DNA of 64,000 bases. It comes from Cytobacillus gottheilii. GTDB taxonomy: Bacteria > Bacillota > Bacilli > Bacillales > Cytobacillaceae. The notes under the pieces were generated by a model that saw only the letters and a list, made by a program, of their open reading frames with translations, made no database searches and had not been told where the DNA came from. Shown here piece after piece: positions 29,908 to 38,664 of the stretch. The first letter of the stretch is position 1. The number at the start of each line of letters is the position of its first letter. The position numbers were made by a program, and so were the translations under genes. The DNA lies in the NCBI RefSeq assembly GCF_900166665.1, contig NZ_LT800494.1, positions 3,740,545-3,804,544 of the forward strand, in the 5' to 3' direction.

Positions 29908-30000
29908 CTATTGAGGGAAATATTTCGACAACTCCATTACCTTTTATTGTATTTAATGTTAAAATTAATAAAAAGAGAGAATAGATTAGGGGGAGTTTTT

Positions 30001-30540
30001 CTGAAAAAAATAGTATCTATCAGTCTGCTGAGTCTTTTTTTCCTGACAGGCTGTCAATTCCTAAATATTAGTATTGGCGCACTAGACACAACTAACTTAA
30101 AAGACATTACTGAAGAGCAGCAGGGCAATTCACCGATCACTTACGAAGCAGCTACTGTAGAAGAAGGCCTCGATGCTCTTCCATTCGACATGACCTTACC
30201 GGAAGAACTGCCATTTGAAGCAGAACCCTATATGCCTCCTGTGATCAATGATCTGAACGGTGATGGCAAAATGATCATCGCTGATTTCGGAGCACGCTCT
30301 GCAAATGAAAATGAAGAAATCCTCTTAAGAGTAAAAGTGGATTATCCTGTTTCAGACAGCAGTTATCCCAATTATGAAGAAGTGGAACTGAAAAAAGGTG
30401 TAACAGGCTATTACCTAAAAAGCGCACTATCTTTCCAAATCGACGATGTCGCCTTTACTGTGGTATATATGAATGATGATATTCCTGTGGAACAGCATGG
30501 AGAGGAAATCATCGCAATCGCTAATCAGATGATTGAATAG
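30001..30540 (+). CDS. Lipoprotein of unknown function, probable CTG start
   Basis: The 179-residue protein has a signal peptide KKIVSISLLSLFFLTGC with the lipobox Cys at about 17. The mature part is acidic; about residues 50-175 alternate charged and hydrophobic segments and resemble no family I recognise. The best ribosome site (AGGGGGAG) is five bases before CTG at 30001, which gives a normal-length signal peptide. Using TTG at 29911 or ATG at 29959 would put extra charged residues before it without a ribosome site. Confidence 0.6.
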   Translation: MKKIVSISLLSLFFLTGCQFLNISIGALDTTNLKDITEEQQGNSPITYEAATVEEGLDALPFDMTLPEELPFEAEPYMPPVINDLNGDGKMIIADFGARSANENEEILLRVKVDYPVSDSSYPNYEEVELKKGVTGYYLKSALSFQIDDVAFTVVYMNDDIPVEQHGEEIIAIANQMIE

Positions 30541-30609
30541 ATTGGGAGATCACAAGGGAGTTTGGAGTTATACTTCAAACTTCTCATCTCGTAAGTATTT
30601 ATTACCCAA

Positions 30610-30647
30610 AAATATAAAAAGGTCAAAGAGAAACACCCTCTGACCTT
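30610..30647 (-). terminator. Terminator downstream of the alpha-glucosidase gene
   Basis: AAGGTCA (30619-30625) pairs with TGACCTT (30641-30647); on the minus strand TTTTTATATTTTT follows. Confidence 0.6.
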
Positions 30648-30690
30648 CAAATTTAATTCTTTTATCATAAAATAATAGACTAACAACCAG

Positions 30691-30740
30691 GATATCCGCC
30701 GTTATTTTGATTTATCCGCCGTCAAAAAATTTTATCCGCC
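30691..30740. repeat. Three short direct repeats with 20-base spacing
   Basis: TATCCGCC occurs at 30693, 30713 and 30733, exactly 20 bases apart, between the alpha-glucosidase stop and its terminator. Confidence 0.6.
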
Positions 30741-30754
30741 ATTCTATAAAATCA

Positions 30755-32416
30755 CTACAAAGAATAAACAATTCCTTCATAAGGAGACAGCTTTCCATTT
30801 TCCCTGGCATCCTCATTTGCAATCAAAACAGATGCATCTCCAATGAACCGCAGTATCTCCTCATCCTCAATCACTAGCTCATGATCCGAGAAGTTACAGA
30901 GAACCAACAACTGCTGATTTCCTTCTATACGCTTATAGGCAAAAATATGAGGATGCTCCCTCAGCAGCAATTCAAATTTTCCTGTTGTTATAATGTCATG
31001 TTTTTTCCTCAGTTGAATCAGGTTTTGATAATAGTAGAAGATTGAATTTTCATCATTTAAAGCCTGCTCTGCATTGATGTCGGTGTAGACCGGATTAGCC
31101 TTGATCCATGGTGTGCCTGTTGTAAAGCCGCCGTTTTCCTCGGTGTTCCATTGCATCGGCGTTCTGGCATTATCTCTGCCTTTTTTATAGATAGCCGCCA
31201 TTAATTGCTCATGATCCCAGCCTTGCTGTTTGCGGTCATCATACATATTAAGCAATTCAATATCACGGTAATCCTCTAATTTATCAAAACGGACATTGGT
31301 CATCCCTATTTCTTCACCTTGATAAATGTACGGAGTTCCCTGCAGCATATGCAGACAGGTGGCAAGCATTTTGGCTGACTTGACACGATATTCCCCATCA
31401 TTCCCAAAGCGTGATACAATGCGCGGCTGGTCATGGTTATTCCAATACAAGCTGTTCCAGCCGACACCATGCAGAGATGTCTGCCATTTTTCTAAGTTTT
31501 CTTTTAAATCCTGAAGATGTAAATCGGTAAAACTCCACTTGTCCCCATTTTTACTGTCTAAGTCCATATGTTCAAACGTAAACACCATATTCAGCTCGTG
31601 ATTTTCTGGATTTGTGTAAATTTTTGCGTCTTCTGGAGCCGCACCCGGCATTTCGCCGACTGTTAACACATCATATTTGGAGAGGACCTTCTTATTCATT
31701 TCGCGTAGGTATTCATGAATTCTCGGCCCGTTAATATAATGCTGCCCGCCGTTTCCATAAGCATCACCTGGATTTTTTTCACCTTCTGGGAAATCTGGAT
31801 CCTTTGATATAAAATTAATGACATCCATTCTAAATCCATCAATGCCTTTATCCAGCCAAAATTTCATCATGCTATAAACATCTTCTCGTAAGCTAGTATT
31901 TTCCCAATTTAGATCCGGCTGTTTTTTAGCAAAAATGTGAAGATAATATTGCCCGGTTTCCTCATCCAATGTCCATGCCGATCCGCCAAAGGTTGAACCC
32001 CAATTTGTCGGGGGCTCTCCATTATCCTTTCCATCTCTCCATATGTAATAATCGCGATAATCACTGTCCTTACTTTGCTTTGATTGCACAAACCACTGAT
32101 GCTCATCCGACGTATGGTTCACAACCAAGTCCATCACTAGCTTTAACTCTCTCTTATGCATTTCTTCCAGCAGCTGTTCAAAATCTGCCATCGTTCCATA
32201 CTGATGAAAAATCTCCTGATAATCTCGAATATCATAGCCATTATCTTCTTGCGGAGAATCATAGATCGGTGAAAGCCAGATGACATCTACGCCAAGCTTC
32301 TTTAAATAATCAAGTTTGCTGATGATGCCTTGAATATCCCCGACTCCATCTCCATTGCTGTCCATAAAGCTTTTCGGGTAAATTTGATAAACTACACTTT
32401 TTTTCCACCATTCCAT
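30755..32416 (-). CDS. Oligo-1,6-glucosidase / alpha-glucosidase (GH13)
   Basis: The 553-residue cytoplasmic GH13 enzyme has a (beta/alpha)8 barrel with region I DLVVNHTS, region II GFRMDVINF carrying the nucleophile Asp, the acid/base Glu in LTVGEMPG, and the late NHDQPR. The Val after the nucleophile is the residue seen in oligo-1,6-glucosidases (alpha-1,6 preference); alpha-1,4 enzymes usually have Thr. It would hydrolyse isomaltose-type oligosaccharides. No signal peptide. A palindromic operator-like site lies upstream, but no linked sugar transporter. Confidence 0.88.
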   Translation of the reverse strand: MEWWKKSVVYQIYPKSFMDSNGDGVGDIQGIISKLDYLKKLGVDVIWLSPIYDSPQEDNGYDIRDYQEIFHQYGTMADFEQLLEEMHKRELKLVMDLVVNHTSDEHQWFVQSKQSKDSDYRDYYIWRDGKDNGEPPTNWGSTFGGSAWTLDEETGQYYLHIFAKKQPDLNWENTSLREDVYSMMKFWLDKGIDGFRMDVINFISKDPDFPEGEKNPGDAYGNGGQHYINGPRIHEYLREMNKKVLSKYDVLTVGEMPGAAPEDAKIYTNPENHELNMVFTFEHMDLDSKNGDKWSFTDLHLQDLKENLEKWQTSLHGVGWNSLYWNNHDQPRIVSRFGNDGEYRVKSAKMLATCLHMLQGTPYIYQGEEIGMTNVRFDKLEDYRDIELLNMYDDRKQQGWDHEQLMAAIYKKGRDNARTPMQWNTEENGGFTTGTPWIKANPVYTDINAEQALNDENSIFYYYQNLIQLRKKHDIITTGKFELLLREHPHIFAYKRIEGNQQLLVLCNFSDHELVIEDEEILRFIGDASVLIANEDARENGKLSPYEGIVYSL

Positions 32417-32486
32417 TACGAATCACCTTATTCTATATAATTTAATGTAAACGCTCTCCTCATTATCCACAAAAACAATGAAAAGA

Positions 32487-32498
32487 GCAAACGTTTGC
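32487..32498. promoter_or_regulatory. Palindromic LacI/CcpA-type operator candidate
   Basis: GCAAACGTTTGC is a perfect 12-base palindrome with the central CG typical of LacI-family sites. A half-site-like TGTAAACGCT lies 30 bases closer to the alpha-glucosidase start. The flanks do not match the CcpA consensus fully, so a local sugar regulator is also possible. Confidence 0.4.
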
Positions 32499-32517
32499 AC
32501 AAAATTATTTTCAAATC

Positions 32518-33657
32518 TCAAGTAAAGATGGATATTACTTTTTTTGCAAGAGCTGCAAGCTCTAATCCCTCTAACGACTGACAATAATCAGCTTCAATTC
32601 TTCCGTTTCCTGCAACCTCTTCTTCTTTCATTAAATATAAAATTCGCCAATCTTTACACCACTCTTCTGCCTGTGCTGGTTCATGGTCAAGCGTATCCCA
32701 TACTGCTAAAAGCTGCGGACTATATAAACGACTGCTGGCGACTTTCAAATGACATCCTTGAAGCTTGGCTGTATAAGCAGAACCTGGCACTTTGTCTTGT
32801 ATATCACTAAAGAGATGTGACCAATAATCCTTTCGTGAGCCTGTATGCTGGTTTGCAGCTGCCCATTGCTCCGCTTGATTTCTTTCAGCGCTAAAAAGAA
32901 TCTGGTACAGTTTTTTCCCAAATCGTATCCGTGCCTCCACATGCTGGAATTGATGAACAGTATCCCCTTTTAACGAAACATTTCCATCCTGCATGTATGG
33001 AAAAAGAATGTGATTAAATGCCAAATAATCCTGCAGTTTAAACTCCAATGTATCTACAACATTCTTTTGAAAGACCGCATTATTCATCACTCTGTTTTGG
33101 ATATAATTCTGTTCATTGATGATTAACCCATGTGTTAAGACCACGACATCTTTACTTTGCAGATAATGATTCCAAATCACCTCCATAAAAGCTGAAACAT
33201 GAAAATCAGCTAATAAATGGAACCTATTTTTACGTGTTCTTTTCCATTCTCTATAAAGCAGAAGCTGCGGATATGCATCCTGGAAAATCAGCCAGTTTCC
33301 TCTTTCTAAGAAGTTAAAAAAGGCTTTTTGTTCTTCTCCGTTTAAAATTCTGGATAGAAACTCACCGCGTAAATCGGTCATGTTCCAGCCTGCATTTCTT
33401 GAAACCATATGTGCCAAGAAGGACCAATGAATCTCCGGACATTCCTGGTAGTAATCGTAGTAGGCCTGCGTTCTTGTCACATTATTTTTATTTAATCTGA
33501 TTGTCTCAGCTTTAATTTTAGCTATAAGTTCTTCGTCCTCGGCTGAATACACTTTCACACTCTGCTTCTCTTTCAGCACTTTTTTCAATTCTTTTTTGAG
33601 CGGCTGCAGTTTAGGGGGCAATCTCAGTTGTTTTAGCACTTTTGAAAGTACGTCCAT
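32518..33657 (-). CDS. YppC-like protein (DUF2515)
   Basis: This 379-residue soluble protein begins with a basic leucine-rich helix (about 1-40) and continues with the DUF2515 region, including NNVTRTQAYYDYYQECPEIHWSFLAHMVSRNAGWNMTDL. The family is found in Bacillus and has no known activity. It is divergent from squalene-hopene cyclase, with 83 bases between the starts. Start ATG behind AAGGAGG. Confidence 0.75.
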   Translation of the reverse strand: MDVLSKVLKQLRLPPKLQPLKKELKKVLKEKQSVKVYSAEDEELIAKIKAETIRLNKNNVTRTQAYYDYYQECPEIHWSFLAHMVSRNAGWNMTDLRGEFLSRILNGEEQKAFFNFLERGNWLIFQDAYPQLLLYREWKRTRKNRFHLLADFHVSAFMEVIWNHYLQSKDVVVLTHGLIINEQNYIQNRVMNNAVFQKNVVDTLEFKLQDYLAFNHILFPYMQDGNVSLKGDTVHQFQHVEARIRFGKKLYQILFSAERNQAEQWAAANQHTGSRKDYWSHLFSDIQDKVPGSAYTAKLQGCHLKVASSRLYSPQLLAVWDTLDHEPAQAEEWCKDWRILYLMKEEEVAGNGRIEADYCQSLEGLELAALAKKVISIFT

Positions 33658-33740
33658 GCTTCAGCCTCCTTATCTTTGTGAATGGTGTTTCCCTCTTCAG
33701 AATATGTATTATGGAAGATTGTTTCGAGGAGGTTTAGAAG

Positions 33741-35618
33741 ATGAACATTACTCAGTCTATTGATCACTTGATCACACGTCTAAAACAGGATCAAACAGAA
33801 CAGGGTTCATGGGAATATCCATTCGAGACGGGGATTACGACAGATGCCTATATGATCATTTTATTAAGGTCATTAGAAATTGATGATGAACAATTGATTG
33901 AAGAATTAGCACAACGGATTATGAGCAGACAGGAACAAAACGGAGCTTGGAAGCTTTTTCACGATGAGCTTGACGGAAATATCTCGGCAACGATTGACTC
34001 CTATTACGCCCTTCTTTACTCACGCTATTATCAGAAAAATGATGCGCGCCTTCGTGCAGCCAGAAGATTTATCTTAAACAACGGAGGAATGGAAAAAGCG
34101 AATATGTTCACGAAAATGATGCTTACCTTGACAGGGCAGCAGCGCTGGCCAGCTTTTTTTCCGCTTCCCATTGAATTTATTCTTTTGCCGTCATCCTTTC
34201 CGATCAACTTTTACAGTCTCTCCGTTTATGGCCGCTCTAACATTGCACCCATCATGATCTTAGCTGATAAAAGATTCCGGCTAAAAACCAAAAATCGCCC
34301 CGACCTCCGTGAACTGTATGGAAACCGCGATGATGCTTTTTTCAGCTGGTCCCGCTCAAATGAATGGCAGCAGGTTTTTTCTGCTATCAAAAACAGCCTC
34401 ACCTATCTTGCCGGCCTGCCCGCCCAATTGCACAGTATGGCAGTTAACCAGACAAAGCAGTATATCCTTGGCCGAATGGAAGAGGACGGAACATTTTACA
34501 GCTATTTCAGTTCCACTTTCTTTATGATCTATGCGATGATCGCGCTTGGACATTCTAAGCACGATCCTATTGTCCAAAATGCCATCAATGGTTTGAAATC
34601 CATGAAAACAGCCATTAAAGGAACCACCCATATGCAATATACGACCGCTTCCATTTGGAATACAAGCTTAATCAGCCATGCCCTACAAGAAGCAGGCGTT
34701 TCTTCCGGCGACCCCATGATCGCGAAAGCAAATAATTTTTTACTCCAAAAACAGCATCGCAAATATGGCGATTGGGCGGTGCATAATCCTCAAAGTCTGC
34801 CTGGCGGCTGGGGCTTTTCAAACATTAACACCATTAACCCTGATGTGGATGACAGCACGGCCACTCTTCGTGCCATTACAGTGGACGCATCAAATCATAG
34901 CTCTGTCTTATATGCATGGGACAAAGGCACAAATTGGGTTACCTCGATGCAAAATGATGATGGCGGCTGGCCGGCTTTCGAAAAAAATACGGACAGCAGA
35001 TTTTTCTCCTTTTTGCCGATTGAAAAAGGTGAATTTATTCTTACCGATCCTTCCAGTGCTGATTTGACCGGAAGAACGCTTGAATACTTGGGACAATATA
35101 CAAATATGGGGAAAACCTTAGCACCAATGAAGGATGGTATCCGCTGGCTTGTCTCAAATCAGGAAAGCAATGGTTCGTGGTATGGCAGATGGGGAATTTG
35201 TTATATATACGGCACCTGGTCAGCTTTAACAGGATTAGCAGCAGCAGCCGTTCCTCCAAAGCATAAAGCAATTGAAAAAGGCAAAAGCTGGCTCAAAAAA
35301 ATTCAAAATGCTGATGGAGGCTGGGGAGAGTCATGTAAAAGCGATTCTAACATGATCTACACTCCGCTAGGAACAAGCACATTAACACATACAGCCTGGG
35401 CAGCCGACGCACTGATTTCCATCTCAGACCACCCAACCCTTGAAATTAAAAAGGCAATTTCCTTTCTAATTCAAAACATAGATCAAGATGATTGGACAAC
35501 AGATTATCCGCACGGCCAAGGAATGGCTGGAGAATTATATATTCATTATCATAGCTATCGTTATATATTTCCGCTGCTCGCACTTGCTCATTATAAAAAT
35601 AAATGGGGTGAATCATAA
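33741..35618 (+). CDS. sqhC: Squalene-hopene/sporulenol cyclase
   Basis: The 625-residue class II triterpene cyclase folds squalene or a related C30/C35 polyprene into a polycyclic product. It has the catalytic DVDD of NPDVDDSTATLRA near residue 375 and several QW repeats (QNDDGGWPAFE, QNADGGWGESC, QESNGSWYGRWG). The family includes B. subtilis SqhC (about 632 residues), which makes sporulenol from tetraprenyl curcumene. Which product is made here cannot be told from motifs. GGAGG precedes the ATG. Confidence 0.92.
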   Translation: MNITQSIDHLITRLKQDQTEQGSWEYPFETGITTDAYMIILLRSLEIDDEQLIEELAQRIMSRQEQNGAWKLFHDELDGNISATIDSYYALLYSRYYQKNDARLRAARRFILNNGGMEKANMFTKMMLTLTGQQRWPAFFPLPIEFILLPSSFPINFYSLSVYGRSNIAPIMILADKRFRLKTKNRPDLRELYGNRDDAFFSWSRSNEWQQVFSAIKNSLTYLAGLPAQLHSMAVNQTKQYILGRMEEDGTFYSYFSSTFFMIYAMIALGHSKHDPIVQNAINGLKSMKTAIKGTTHMQYTTASIWNTSLISHALQEAGVSSGDPMIAKANNFLLQKQHRKYGDWAVHNPQSLPGGWGFSNINTINPDVDDSTATLRAITVDASNHSSVLYAWDKGTNWVTSMQNDDGGWPAFEKNTDSRFFSFLPIEKGEFILTDPSSADLTGRTLEYLGQYTNMGKTLAPMKDGIRWLVSNQESNGSWYGRWGICYIYGTWSALTGLAAAAVPPKHKAIEKGKSWLKKIQNADGGWGESCKSDSNMIYTPLGTSTLTHTAWAADALISISDHPTLEIKKAISFLIQNIDQDDWTTDYPHGQGMAGELYIHYHSYRYIFPLLALAHYKNKWGES

Positions 35619-35624
35619 CAATTC

Positions 35625-35652
35625 GATCCAGCAGCTGCTGGATCTTTTTTTA
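35625..35652 (+). terminator. Terminator after squalene-hopene cyclase
   Basis: GATCCAGCAGCTGCTGGATC is a perfect 20-base palindrome followed by TTTTTTT. Confidence 0.85.
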
Positions 35653-35733
35653 AAAAAGCGTATTCATATCTGCTGAGAAAATGGACAATCTAGTAGGTAA
35701 ATGCTGTTTCATTTGTACTATGAGGTGATGTTT

Positions 35734-36249
35734 ATGAATGATAAAAAGGTTCTGCATATCATTACTGCTATAAGCATGGCAGGCTGGTCCCTGCTATTTC
35801 GCAAGAAAGGAGATACGAAGGATTGGTTTTTAATTTACTTTATCAAGTCTCTAATTTCAACGCTCATTGACATTCCTGTTGTCAAAAGAAAATACGTGCG
35901 CTATCCTATTCGATATTTTCCGAAAGTATTTCAGTCCAATATTGTTTTCTTATATATTATCTTTCCGTTATTATGTGTGAGTTACAACCAGTTCACATAC
36001 AAAATGAAGCCTTTAAAAACACTCTTCAGCGTGTTACTGTTCAGCATTCCCATGACACTGATTGAAGGAGTACTTGAAAAGAAAACACGGCTGGTAAAGT
36101 ATAATAAGGGTTGGAATGCTCTCTTTACATTTCTCACGCTCACTGGTACGTTCTGGATTGTGCGACTGTGTATTGGTGTCATCCGATTGCTTGATCAAAA
36201 GCTTAACAGTAATTCAGCAACCCCGGGCGAAAAAGAGCAGGGCGCATGA
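35734..36249 (+). CDS. CBO0543-type membrane protein
   Basis: This 171-residue membrane protein has about four helices; the segments WSLLFRKK, FIKSLISTLIDIPVV and RLVKYNKGWNALFTF resemble the CBO0543 family seen in Bacillus and Clostridium. Function is unknown. Start at the ATG at 35734 with GAGGTGATG upstream; the earlier ATG at 35701 has no site. Confidence 0.68.
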   Translation: MNDKKVLHIITAISMAGWSLLFRKKGDTKDWFLIYFIKSLISTLIDIPVVKRKYVRYPIRYFPKVFQSNIVFLYIIFPLLCVSYNQFTYKMKPLKTLFSVLLFSIPMTLIEGVLEKKTRLVKYNKGWNALFTFLTLTGTFWIVRLCIGVIRLLDQKLNSNSATPGEKEQGA

Positions 36250-36262
36250 TAGATCGCCCTGC
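36229..36262 (-). terminator. Terminator downstream of purU
   Basis: GCAGGGCG pairs with CGCCCTGC; on the minus strand TCTTTTTCG follows. The stem overlaps the last codons of the convergent membrane-protein gene. Confidence 0.65.
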
Positions 36263-36271
36263 CGCACGTGA

Positions 36272-37171
36272 TCAATTAAAAATGATCGTTTTATTTCCAT
36301 GTACAATCACCCGGTCCTCCAGGTGCCATTTAACGGCACGAGCTAGAACATTGCGTTCAATACTTCTTCCTGTCCTTTTCAAATCATCCGCATGGTCGCG
36401 ATGATCCACCCGTATAATATCCTGCTCAATAATTGGTCCTTCATCTAATTCATTTGTTACATAATGCGAAGTCGCTCCAATAATTTTCACGCCGCGCTGA
36501 TACGCCCGGTCATATGGGCGTGCGCCAACAAACGCCGGCAGGAAGGAATGATGAATATTAATAATATTAAAGGGGTGAGCTTCCACAAAATCGGGAGACA
36601 AAATTTGCATATACCGCGCTAATATAATGGTCTCCACTTTATAGTCCAGCAAGAGCTGTAGCTGTTTCTCTTCCGCTTGCCGTTTGTTGTCTTTGCTCAT
36701 CGGGATATGAACAAAAGGAATGCTAAACGATTCTACCAATTCTTTTGCTGCAGTATGGTTGCTTACGACAAGCGAAATGTCTGTGATTAATTCACCGCTT
36801 TCCCATTCCCATAAAAGCTCGCGCAAACAATGCAGTTCCTTTGAAACGAATATTGCTGTATTTTTGAGCTCGGAAACAAATGTCATCTTCCACTCCATCG
36901 AAAAGTTTTTTGCAATCTTAGTAAAATCCTCTTGTAATAAGCTCTTTTTCTCCTGCAAATCTTGACACTCAAATTCAATGCGGATAAAAAACGATCCGCC
37001 CTCTGGATTCGTGGAGAATTGATTCGATTCCATAATATTTGCTCCATTTTCAAATAAAAACTGCGAGACAGCAGCCACAATTCCCGGCTGATCCGGACAT
37101 TGAATTAGCAGCCTGCCCCGGTTTTTCATCTTCGTTTTGAACGATTGGAACTGATTTGAACTTGTATGCAT
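36272..37171 (-). CDS. purU: Formyltetrahydrofolate deformylase PurU
   Basis: The 299-residue enzyme hydrolyses 10-formyl-THF to THF and formate, balancing one-carbon pools. An N-terminal ACT domain (about 20-95, RLLIQCPDQPGIVAAVS) precedes a formyltransferase-fold domain with the catalytic Asn-His-Asp set in IINIHHSFLPAF and TNELDEGPIIEQD. Length equals the Bacillus family norm (about 300). AGGTGGTGG precedes the ATG. Confidence 0.92.
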   Translation of the reverse strand: MHTSSNQFQSFKTKMKNRGRLLIQCPDQPGIVAAVSQFLFENGANIMESNQFSTNPEGGSFFIRIEFECQDLQEKKSLLQEDFTKIAKNFSMEWKMTFVSELKNTAIFVSKELHCLRELLWEWESGELITDISLVVSNHTAAKELVESFSIPFVHIPMSKDNKRQAEEKQLQLLLDYKVETIILARYMQILSPDFVEAHPFNIINIHHSFLPAFVGARPYDRAYQRGVKIIGATSHYVTNELDEGPIIEQDIIRVDHRDHADDLKRTGRSIERNVLARAVKWHLEDRVIVHGNKTIIFN

Positions 37172-37728
37172 CTGAAACCACCACCTGCCTAAAAGGATAT
37201 GGTGTATTATAGCAAATTTGACAGAGATAAAATGTGAATTTTTTAACTTTTCTTTGTATTCGTGCGGGAGGCTGCACTAGAATATAAGACTGGATGGCGG
37301 TTTTAAACTTGATTTAGGGAGATAGTCGTTGATTTTATACCCTTGTTGCGGACTTTCTCTTTCAATTTCGGGATTCCTATCATGTTTTAGGGACTTTCCT
37401 ATCAATTTCCTATCATAATTCCGGGATTTCCTATCAAACCGCCATTCTAGAAGGTAATGTGACCTTTCGAGCATGAGTCTATCGTCCGAAGGCAAGATCC
37501 ATAGCCATACAGAAAAAAGTAGCAGTTTCTCCTTATATTCTCATAAAGATATGACTATTGTGGTATTTTGACGAATCTCATCGAAATTCGGCAGTATCCA
37601 GTGTATAATAAAATAGGTTTAGTGACATGCTTTAGTAATTACTGCAAGGTACATACTATGCCCGCTATGTTCAGTTACACATAATGACAGATTGATAGAT
37701 GCATTTTTCATTTTTAGGAGGAATTAAT
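37172..37728. other. Intergenic region with degenerate short repeats
   Basis: About 550 bases without a supported gene. From 37345 to 37440 motifs of the type GGGA(C/T)TTCCTATCA recur irregularly four times. Further right, TCGAAA and TATAAT (about 37603) with 17 bases between form a possible promoter for the gene at 37729. Confidence 0.5.
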
Positions 37729-38106
37729 ATGGGTTGGGTAATCGCACTTTTATTTGGTGCAGCCGCTGTGCTGCTCGTACTATCTTTTATCAAGGCGAGA
37801 AAAACAGCTGCAAGTACGGATCAGCAGATCGATCAGCTATCATTTTCACTAATGGATGAAATCCATCAATTAAAACAGCAAATTCGTAATCTTGAACTTG
37901 ACAGCGAAATTGTGGATACGGAAGCTGGCATTACTGCAGAAGAAAAAGAACGTAAGGTTACACTAAGAGAAATGCTGGAGATGCATCGCCGCGGCTATTC
38001 ATTTGAAAGCATTGCAATGAAAATGAAGCTTTCGCCTACTGAGGTACAAGAAGTTCTTGCTCCTTATATGAAACAACAGGATGAAAGGAGTAAGGTTGCT
38101 CAATGA
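37729..38106 (+). CDS. Anchored helix-turn-helix-like protein of unknown function
   Basis: This 125-residue protein has one N-terminal membrane helix (VIALLFGAAAVLLVLSFI), a coiled-coil-like linker (about 33-65) and a C-terminal part (LREMLEMHRRGYSFESIAMKMKLSPTEVQEVL) that looks like a sigma-70 region 4 / Hin-type helix-turn-helix. I do not know a named family. ATG at 37729 behind AGGAGG. Its stop overlaps the next start (ATGA), so the two are coupled. Confidence 0.65.
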   Translation: MGWVIALLFGAAAVLLVLSFIKARKTAASTDQQIDQLSFSLMDEIHQLKQQIRNLELDSEIVDTEAGITAEEKERKVTLREMLEMHRRGYSFESIAMKMKLSPTEVQEVLAPYMKQQDERSKVAQ

Positions 38107-38606
38107 CAGCTGGTACAATGCGCAGTTTTGCAGCAGGCCTTTTGGCAGCTGCCACTTTAGTCGCCATCGTTTATTTCCTTAGTCCTAGTGAAGCTAAAAC
38201 GACAGAAGCAAAAGAAATGCAAGAAGAAGCAAAGGCTTTAACAGAAGATGAAATGAAAGCAGCGTTAACTGATCAAGATTATGTGATCCTTACTGAGGAT
38301 GAATGGAGCAAGCAGCTTGCTGATGCAAAAGCATCTGCTGAACCTGAAAAAACAGAAGAGCCTGCGAAAGAAGATGAAACGGAAACGGCTGAAAAAGTTG
38401 TATACCGCACGATGCTGACTGTTACTTCGGGAATGACCAGCATTGATGTCGGTGATGCACTGGAGAGAGCGAACGTCATCGAAAACGCTAACGACTTCTT
38501 TAAAGAAGTTGAAAACCGCGGCTTATCCAACGAATTACGCCCCGGCACCTTTGAAGTTGAGAGCGGCATGACCATGGATGAATTGGTTTCGGTTATCTTT
38601 AACTAA
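38103..38606 (+). CDS. Membrane-anchored YceG/MltG-like protein lacking the catalytic domain
   Basis: The 167-residue protein has one N-terminal membrane helix, an acidic linker (about 35-95, rich in Glu, Lys and Ala), then a C-terminal 65-residue part (TVTSGMTSIDVGDALERANVIEN...LRPGTFEVESGMTMDEL) like the LysM-like N-terminal subdomain of the endolytic transglycosylase MltG. The catalytic region of MltG is absent. It may bind or recruit at the cell wall. Overlaps the upstream gene by four bases. Confidence 0.65.
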   Translation: MTAGTMRSFAAGLLAAATLVAIVYFLSPSEAKTTEAKEMQEEAKALTEDEMKAALTDQDYVILTEDEWSKQLADAKASAEPEKTEEPAKEDETETAEKVVYRTMLTVTSGMTSIDVGDALERANVIENANDFFKEVENRGLSNELRPGTFEVESGMTMDELVSVIFN

Positions 38607-38610
38607 TAGG

Positions 38611-38644
38611 AAAAATACAGCGAGTAATCGCTGTATTTTTTTGT
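38611..38644 (+). terminator. Terminator after the YceG-like gene
   Basis: AAATACAGCGA pairs with TCGCTGTATTT around GTAA, followed by a T run. Confidence 0.85.
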
Positions 38645-38664
38645 GTGTATTTCTATAGTAAAAT

